Part shown: one piece after another, positions 22,507-28,900 of the stretch
Numbering within the stretch: position 1 is the stretch's first letter
How the letters are laid out: each line of letters opens with the position of its first letter
Source: a virus
Direction: 5' to 3' (one strand)
DNA: 30,061 nt
Virus record (IMG/VR): IMGVR_UViG_3300025450_000950
Span: 1-30,061 of that record
The notes under the pieces: model-generated
Databases searched by the model: none
What the model saw: the letters and a program-made list of their open reading frames with translations, nothing else
What the model was told of the DNA's origin: nothing
Translations under genes and position numbers: made by a program

Positions 22507-23544
22507 ATGCCACAGCCATCAGTTTCACAGGTTCACATTGACGCAATCTTGACCAACATCTCGGTTGCCTATTTGCAGAACACCAACAACTTCATTGCGG
22601 ACACGGTTTTCCCTGTCATCCCAGTGGACAAGAAGTCGAACCTCTACTTCAAGTACACGAAGGACGACTGGTTCCGTGACGAAGCCCAGCGTCGTGCCGA
22701 CGGAACTGCCTCAGCAGGTTCGGGCTACGGCTTGACCACCGACACCTACATGGCAGACGTTTTCGCCTTCCACAAGGACATCGGTGACCAGACCCGTGCC
22801 AACTCGGACAACCCCCTCAACCCCGACATGGAAGCGACCCAGTTCGTGACCCAGCGTTTGCTGCTCCGTCGTGAGGTTCAGTGGGCTAACGACTACTTTC
22901 AGGGTAACGTTTGGGGAACCACCATTCAGGGTGTAGCCGCTTCGGCAACGCCTACGACTGGTGTTTCCACCTACGTCTGGTCTGACTACGTTGGTGCGAC
23001 CTCTTACAAGTCGAACCCCATCACCGACGTGGAAGTCGCTAAGGCTTACGTCTTGCAGACCACGGGCTACGAGCCGAACACGCTTGTTCTGGGCTACAAG
23101 GTTTTCCAAACCTTGAAGAACCACCCTCTGCTCGTTGACCGCTACAAGTACACGCAATCTGGCGCAATCGTCACTGAGGACTTGCTGGCGCAATTGTTCG
23201 GTGTTGACCGTGTCCTCGTTGCTAAGGCTGTAGTGAACGGCGCACAGGAGCAGGCTCAGACCACCGCTGGTGTTCTGCCTACCAACGTTTCCGCCACGAA
23301 CTACCAGTTCACCGTAGGTAACAACTGCCTGCTCTGCTACACCGCCCCGAACCCCGGTCTGATGACCCCTTCGGCTGGCTACACGTTCATGTGGACGGGT
23401 GTATCGGGCGGTCTTGGAACCACCGTTGGTGTCTCACGCTTCCGTATGGAAGAGTTGAAGGCTGACCGTGTTGAGGGTGAAATCGCCTTCGACAACAAGG
23501 TCGTCGCCTCTGACTTGGGATACTTCTGGCAGAACATCATCTAA
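22507..23544 (+). CDS. major capsid protein
   Basis: 345 residues; ATG 22507 is preceded by AAAGGA. The sequence has the features of the HK97-fold major capsid proteins of the phage-E type: an N-terminal arm (NFIADTVFPVIPVDKKSNLY), a basic/aromatic segment KYTKDDWFRDEAQRRADG, an ANDYFQGNVWG helix region, and the C-terminal EGEIAFDNKVVASDLGYFW. The length is typical for a full capsid subunit. It would form the icosahedral shell, assembled on the scaffold encoded upstream and stabilised by the decoration protein. It is followed by a strong terminator, so it ends the operon begun at 20793. Confidence 0.88.
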   Translation: MPQPSVSQVHIDAILTNISVAYLQNTNNFIADTVFPVIPVDKKSNLYFKYTKDDWFRDEAQRRADGTASAGSGYGLTTDTYMADVFAFHKDIGDQTRANSDNPLNPDMEATQFVTQRLLLRREVQWANDYFQGNVWGTTIQGVAASATPTTGVSTYVWSDYVGATSYKSNPITDVEVAKAYVLQTTGYEPNTLVLGYKVFQTLKNHPLLVDRYKYTQSGAIVTEDLLAQLFGVDRVLVAKAVVNGAQEQAQTTAGVLPTNVSATNYQFTVGNNCLLCYTAPNPGLMTPSAGYTFMWTGVSGGLGTTVGVSRFRMEELKADRVEGEIAFDNKVVASDLGYFWQNII

Positions 23545-23576
23545 GGATGATTTCCGCCTAGCGGTTTCGCTAGTGA

Positions 23577-23612
23577 AATCCCCCTCAGCCTTCGGGTTGG
23601 GGGGGATTTTGC
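23577..23612 (+). terminator. strong intrinsic terminator after the major capsid gene
   Basis: Arms AATCCCCC and GGGGGATT with a continuing inner stem CAGCC/GGTTG closed by a TTCG tetraloop, then TTTT. A copy of TAGTGAAAT (23571-23579) overlaps its 5' base. Confidence 0.88.
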
Positions 23613-23626
23613 TTTGTTGAGTGTGC

Positions 23627-23632
23627 TACAGT
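23627..23632 (+). promoter_or_regulatory. candidate -10 (TACAGT) for a leaderless gene
   Basis: TACAGT ends 7 nt before ATG 23640, and there is no ribosome-binding site in between. No good -35 is visible. A new start of transcription is expected here because a strong terminator lies just upstream. Confidence 0.4.
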
Positions 23633-23639
23633 AATCACC

Positions 23640-23921
23640 ATGACAAAGAACTTTCGTGCCTTAGCATTTCTTGACTTTTACGGTCGCTCATCCATGAACG
23701 CTGGTGAAATCGGCACTTTCAACCCAGAGGATGACGGCTTCAAGGTGCTTATTGAGCGTGGTCTTATTGAGGTTCTGCCAGACACGGTGGAAACCGCACC
23801 AGTAAGCGAGCCTGAAACCGCCCCAACCGATGCTGAAGTCGTTGAGGAAGTAAAGGTCGTTCGCACTGCGAAGCAGACCGCCAAGAAAACTACTGCCAAA
23901 AAGGTTGCCCCAAAGGCGTAG
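23640..23921 (+). CDS. small post-capsid protein with Lys/Ala-rich tail
   Basis: 93 residues. The first 45 (LAFLDFYGRSSMNAGEIGTF then GFKVLIERGLIEVL) resemble small proteins often encoded after the major capsid gene in actinobacteriophages, with a G-x-x-x-x-L...L-I-x-x-G pattern. An acidic stretch follows. The end is strongly basic (KQTAKKTTAKKVAPKA), like a histone tail, and could bind DNA or a partner. The stop TAG is followed in frame by TGA, both inside a TAGTGAAAT copy. A head-completion or DNA-associated role is possible; not proven. Confidence 0.7.
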   Translation: MTKNFRALAFLDFYGRSSMNAGEIGTFNPEDDGFKVLIERGLIEVLPDTVETAPVSEPETAPTDAEVVEEVKVVRTAKQTAKKTTAKKVAPKA

Positions 23922-23931
23922 TGAAATACCG

Positions 23932-23959
23932 TTGACGCTACGGCGCAATGATGTATGCT
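23932..23959 (+). promoter_or_regulatory. promoter with predicted leaderless start
   Basis: TTGACG (23932-23937), a 16-bp spacer and TATGCT (23954-23959). ATG 23966 begins 7 nt after the -10, where the transcript should start. Confidence 0.6.
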
Positions 23960-23965
23960 TTGCGT

Positions 23966-24226
23966 ATGACACTACGGCAAGCGCAACAACTCGTTGTAAA
24001 GACCTCGTATTGTAGAGGTTTCACCTTTATTGATTCGCTTGATAAAGACGACTTGGCAGTATTCAATGAGTGGATAAAGGACAAGAAACCCGCTGGTTTT
24101 ATCGCCCGTGTGGTGAAAGCGGACGGGCGTTTCCTACACGAAAAGACCATGAAGCGTCACCTTGACGGACAGTGCCACTGCCCTGATAAGACCAAGTTCA
24201 AGGGTGTCTATAATGTCTCTGCGTGA
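23966..24226 (+). CDS. small helix-turn-helix-like protein with CxC end
   Basis: 86 residues from ATG 23966; earlier ATGs at 23948 and 23951 would lie inside the promoter. The pattern LDKDDLAVFNEWIKDKKPAG, then FIARVVKADG and LHEKTMKRHLDGQCHCP, resembles small actinobacteriophage proteins with a helix-turn-helix and a C-x-C end found just before metallophosphoesterase genes. A DNA-binding role, possibly as a small terminase-like subunit, is a guess from context. It overlaps the next gene by 14 nt, and the two are probably co-translated. Confidence 0.65.
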   Translation: MTLRQAQQLVVKTSYCRGFTFIDSLDKDDLAVFNEWIKDKKPAGFIARVVKADGRFLHEKTMKRHLDGQCHCPDKTKFKGVYNVSA

Positions 24227-25439
24227 TGCTGAAAAAGTCCTTCCGCAACGGCGGACGAACGCAATCCCCAAAGGCAACGAACTGCAAATCAAGTGGGATG
24301 GCAAAAAGGGCTTTATTGACGCACCGCCAATGGCAGGTGAACCAGATGAGGGCATTTGGGCAGAAGTTATTGCCGACTGGGGCTTAGACCCTAACCTTAC
24401 TGAAATCGTAGAGGGTTCGGTTCACATCCGAGCGTGGGATACGAACGTAGGCGACGGTGAAATCCGTCGTATGAAGTATTACCGAGCGCAGATACGTTCT
24501 CGTGAGGTGACGGGCGATAGAGCCGACATAGAGGCTCTGTGCGCCCTTGTGAGCCGTTATAAGACACCAAAGAAGCGTATCCCTACCGGAACGGGAAATA
24601 GGGCGTTTTTAGCGGTCGTTAGTGACTGGCAGATGGGCAAAAACGAAGGGGGTGGCTCTGAGGTCACCACCGAGCGTATCTTGCTGGCTTTTGACGGTAT
24701 TTTGTTCCGCCTGAAAGAACTAGTGAAATCGGGTCGCACCCCAAACATTATTTACATTGTGGGTCTGGGCGATTTAATTGAGCAATGTTCGGGACACTAC
24801 GCAATGCAGGCGTGGAATACAGATTTAGACCGTCGCTCGCAGATGCGTGTTGTTCGTCGCCTGTTGCTGAAACTTATTGACTTGCTTGTTGATAACTTTG
24901 AGATTCCAATTGTTCTCGCAGCAGTACCGGGTAATCATGGTGAAAACCGCAACAGTTCAGGCAAGGCGTTCACGTCGTGGCTGGACAACGACGATTTGGC
25001 GGTCTTTGAGCAGTTAGGTGAAATCCTAAGCGCAAACCCTGAACGTTATGGGCAAGTAGTTGTTCCTGACTTTGACGAAATCCTGAACAGCGACGACCTC
25101 TCAATGACACTAGAAATCTCTGGCGTTCCCGTATCGTTTATTCACGGACACCAGTGCGCTAAAGGTGGAAAGTCGCAGGCGAAGTTAGAGGGCTGGCTTA
25201 CGGGGCAAGTTATGGGGCGCACACCCGTATCGCAGTGCGCTATCTTGTTCGCCGGTCACCTTCACCACTTCATTTGTTCAGAGGAATCGGGTCGCACCGT
25301 ATTCCAAAGCCCTGCTATGGACGGTGGCTCAAACTGGTTCACGTCAGGCACGGGCAAGAATAGCCCTGCTGGAATGATTACTATTGGCATTGGACTTGAC
25401 TACGGTGTTCGTGGTTGGGGCGATTTGGAAATTATTTAG
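24213..25439 (+). CDS. metallophosphoesterase (calcineurin-like)
   Basis: 408 residues from ATG 24213. A longer in-frame start at 24162 would overlap the previous gene by 65 nt. The metal-binding motifs are in the right order: SDWQ (Asp138), GDLIE (Asp187), GNHGE (Asn241, His242), HGH (311-313) and GHLHH (349-352). These bind two metal ions and hydrolyse phosphodiesters or phosphomonoesters. The N-terminal 110 residues (KWDGKKGFIDAPPM; YRAQIRSR) are a conserved extension found in phage members, probably binding DNA. Its substrate is unknown; nucleic acid or a nucleotide is likely. It follows the HTH-like gene and precedes the DUF1599-like gene by 7 nt. Confidence 0.85.
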   Translation: MSLRDAEKVLPQRRTNAIPKGNELQIKWDGKKGFIDAPPMAGEPDEGIWAEVIADWGLDPNLTEIVEGSVHIRAWDTNVGDGEIRRMKYYRAQIRSREVTGDRADIEALCALVSRYKTPKKRIPTGTGNRAFLAVVSDWQMGKNEGGGSEVTTERILLAFDGILFRLKELVKSGRTPNIIYIVGLGDLIEQCSGHYAMQAWNTDLDRRSQMRVVRRLLLKLIDLLVDNFEIPIVLAAVPGNHGENRNSSGKAFTSWLDNDDLAVFEQLGEILSANPERYGQVVVPDFDEILNSDDLSMTLEISGVPVSFIHGHQCAKGGKSQAKLEGWLTGQVMGRTPVSQCAILFAGHLHHFICSEESGRTVFQSPAMDGGSNWFTSGTGKNSPAGMITIGIGLDYGVRGWGDLEII

Positions 25440-25446
25440 GAGCGTC

Positions 25447-25884
25447 ATGGCAGATACAACTTTCACCACAAATAACGGTATTCGTATTCACGCCTACCAC
25501 CCAGACAACGTAAATATCAACATTGACGACGCAAAGAACCAGTCGTTTGGTGGAAAAGTTGTTCGTGCTGGCTCTCTAGAGCAAGAGTTCCCCGAAGGTG
25601 GCGACCCACGTTTCCGTGCGGTTCTTGCTGAAATGTTGCGTATCCACATTTCCAAATCAAGCGACTACGGCACGGGCGATGACGTGTATGCGAACTACCG
25701 TGCTGCTGAAATCATTGGCGTTCCGGCGTGGAAGTCGTGCTTTGTTCGTGCTTTGGAAAAGGTGCAACGTCTGAACAATGCCTTTGGTGGAAAGAAACTC
25801 AACCACGAAAACATTGACGACAGCCTGCTTGACCTCGCTAACCAAATCGTTATCACGAAGGTTCTGTACGGCTCTAAGGGCTAG
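25447..25884 (+). CDS. DUF1599/Nmad1-like protein
   Basis: 145 residues; ATG 25447 follows TAGGAG. The core SSDYGTGDDVYANYRAAE, then GVPAWKSCFVRALEKVQRL and DDSLLDLANQIVI, matches the DUF1599 domain. That domain is known as nucleotide modification-associated domain 1 and is all-helical. Comparative genomics links the family to modified nucleotides in phage DNA, but its reaction is not established. The first 45 residues look like an unrelated extension. The stop TAG is followed in frame by TGA, both within a TAGTGAAAT copy. With three methyltransferases elsewhere in the window, involvement in DNA modification is plausible but inferred. Confidence 0.72.
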   Translation: MADTTFTTNNGIRIHAYHPDNVNINIDDAKNQSFGGKVVRAGSLEQEFPEGGDPRFRAVLAEMLRIHISKSSDYGTGDDVYANYRAAEIIGVPAWKSCFVRALEKVQRLNNAFGGKKLNHENIDDSLLDLANQIVITKVLYGSKG

Positions 25885-25905
25885 TGAAATAACGAAGTTG
25901 TAGCC

Positions 25906-25911
25906 TAAACT
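25906..25911 (+). promoter_or_regulatory. candidate -10 (TAAACT) for the tail-fibre gene
   Basis: TAAACT is followed by 6 nt (AAGGGC) and ATG 25918. The copy of TAGTGAAAT at 25882-25890 covers the place where a -35 would be expected. Confidence 0.4.
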
Positions 25912-25917
25912 AAGGGC

Positions 25918-28900
25918 ATGGCGTATCCCCTCCCGACAGCGGCTATTTCTGTTTCAGGTGAAGCAGTACCCACATACCTAACGGGTTCGCTGGCGAGTTC
26001 ATACTCAACAGGGCAGACATTTACCCTTTCCACCACGACGACGTGGTTGGAAGTTGGAACAAACGGACAGATTACAGCGAACCCACTCGGAACGTCGGGC
26101 TTGTTTGTTGTGGTTGTTGATTTCGGTCTTTCCACAGAGGAACACATCCTTTGCTCGTCGCTAAACACCTCAACGGGCGTAGTCACGGTTTGGACAGACG
26201 GAACCTACAACGGTCGTGGCTGGGATGGAACGACTATTTCAGCACACTCGGCTGGCTCGTCAAGCAACCTCAACTGCTTTCCAATAGTCGGTGGAACCTA
26301 CTTTGCTGGCTTGTCTAGCGTCATTTCCACGCTTTCCACCACTTACGCACCCTTGCTTTCGCCCAGCGTCACCGCCTCAGCGGCGAGTGCGGTTGGTTTG
26401 ACGGTAAGGGGTGCGGTATCGCAAACTGGTGATTACTTTGACGTAAAAAACTCGGCAGGAACCATCCTCTACAGCATCAACTCGGCTGGTGCGGTCAACT
26501 TCAACGGTTTCACCATCAACACGAACGTTCTGACGGGTCTATCGTCGGTTTCGGCAACAGGCAACCAGACCATTATTCAGCCCGGAACCAACCTAGCCAC
26601 CGTCACAAATGTTGCTACCGCATCGCCGTCGGCAGGCTCACTCACTTTCACCGCCAACAACAACTTCGTGGTCGGGCAAATCGTCACTACGTCGGGCATT
26701 GCCCCGTCGCAGTTCAACATTTCACTACTGACAGTTACGGCAGTTTCCTCAACGGGATTCTCTGTCGCCTCAAATGCTACGGGAACGTATGTTTCTGGTG
26801 GAACCGCAACGGCGTGGGCGAACGACTACGCCCTCACGGTGAAAAAGGCAACAGGCGGTATTTCGTTTCAGGCTGGTAACACTTCAAACATTATTAACGT
26901 CAATGACACAATCAACTCGTCTGGGTCTATGACCCTTGTGGGGGCAGGATTTGGTGGCTCTTTGGCAGTTCAGGGATACGGACAAGCGTATCCAACCATC
27001 AACTCTCAACTTCGTGGCAATAGCGGTCTATTTAGCGATTCATATGTCTCAACGCTTTACTCCAACGCAAACTATCGGCTGTTCCGTGTGGATGGCTGGG
27101 GTCGCCTTGCCTCTCTTGGTGATAATCGCCCAGCAACGGTTATCCCTGTTGCGCCGTCAAACATTACGAGTGTGTCGGGCAACGGCACAACTATTACCGT
27201 CAACACCAATAACCACTCTTTTTCGGCCGGTCAGTATGTAGTTATTTCGGGCATTACGACTACGACGGCATACAACGGCACTTACCAAATCACGGCAGTA
27301 TCAACTGGGCAAATCTTTACAGTTAGTGGAACCGCAACAGGAACCGCTACGTTCGGAACTGCGTCCGTTGCCGTTTCTGCCGTTTCTGCCGGAAACCCAG
27401 CGACAAACTACGTCACATACACAACTTCTACCAACCACGGCTTGTGGATTGGTGCGACAGTCACCGTAGCAGGCATTACGGGTGCGACAGCATACAACAA
27501 CTCAAACGCCGTTGTTCTTTCCATTCCATCACCAACAACCTTTGTCCTTTACAACACGGCAACGGGTGGCTCGCCGGTTTTCACCTCTGCGACCGTTTCT
27601 TACAACACGGCACTTGCCACCCCGTCAAACTCGGCTGGCAACACCACTAACCCGTCGGACACGTTCCAAGTTGTAGACATTTATCAGAACCCCCGATTTG
27701 GTATTTCCAATACGTCGACCGCACTCAACTCGCCTGTCTGGGCGGTCAATGCGTATAGTGGAAAGATAATCAACGTCGCCAACGGCTCGGCAACAGGCGA
27801 CGCTGTGAACTACGGGCAACTTTCCACCTTTGCTGGTGCGACCTCTATTGCTACCGTCGGCACAGTCACCAGCGGAACGTGGAACGCCACGCCCATTTCC
27901 AATACTTACCTTGCTAACTCGTCGGTAACTATTGGCACAACAAGTATTTCACTAGGCACGACCGCCACAAGTATTTCTAGTCTCGTCGCCCCGTCGGCAG
28001 CATTGTTCGCACCAAACATTTCTGTTCCAAACTTTTATGTAAATCCGGGTGGCTACCCATCAGCAATTACTTGGTACACGTATGGAACCACTAACGCCCA
28101 ATACCTCATCCCCGTCGCGAGTGCAACCGGCACATTGACCCTGCCAAACGGCACGGACACCCTTGCTGGAATATCGCTGTCGCAAACCTTGACGAACAAG
28201 ACCATCTCTGGCTCGTCAAACACCCTTTCCAATATCGCCCCAAGTTCCTTGACCGCAAGTGCCGTGACCGTCGGTTCCACCAGCATTGGTTTAGGTGCGA
28301 CCGCCACAACGGTGGCAGGTCTGACCTTGACCTCGCCAACTGCCAATAACGCCATTATTTCCACCACCGCATCAGGGTCAATACCCCTTGTCATTCGTGG
28401 TGTGGTTGCCCAAACCGCTGACCTTGAAGAGTGGCAAAACAGCGCATCAACCGTTTTGGCAAAAATTGACGCTGGTGGAAACCTTGTAGCGCAAAGCATT
28501 ACGCCGTCGGGAATTGGAACCGCCACCGCATCAACTCGCTATGTTGGCGGAACAAACAACGGTTACCCGACGGTAGGAACATTTACGGTCGGTGATTTCA
28601 TTGTCGACCACAGCGCAACCATTTGGGTATGTTCGTCTAGTTCGGTCACTTACGCCCTTACCGCAGCGGTTTCAGGTAGTTCCACCATCACCTACACGAC
28701 AAGTGCGACTTCCGTGCCAAAGGTGGGCGACTACATCACGGTAACGGGTTTTTCACCAACTGCGTTCAACGTCACGGGCTTGGCAGTTATCTCGTCAAAC
28801 TTTGGCGCAAAGCAGTTCTCGGTTGGCGCATCAGCGTCAGGTCTTACCGCCACAGGCACAGGCACGGGTATCACCAACGGGTACTGGTCGCCAACGGAAA

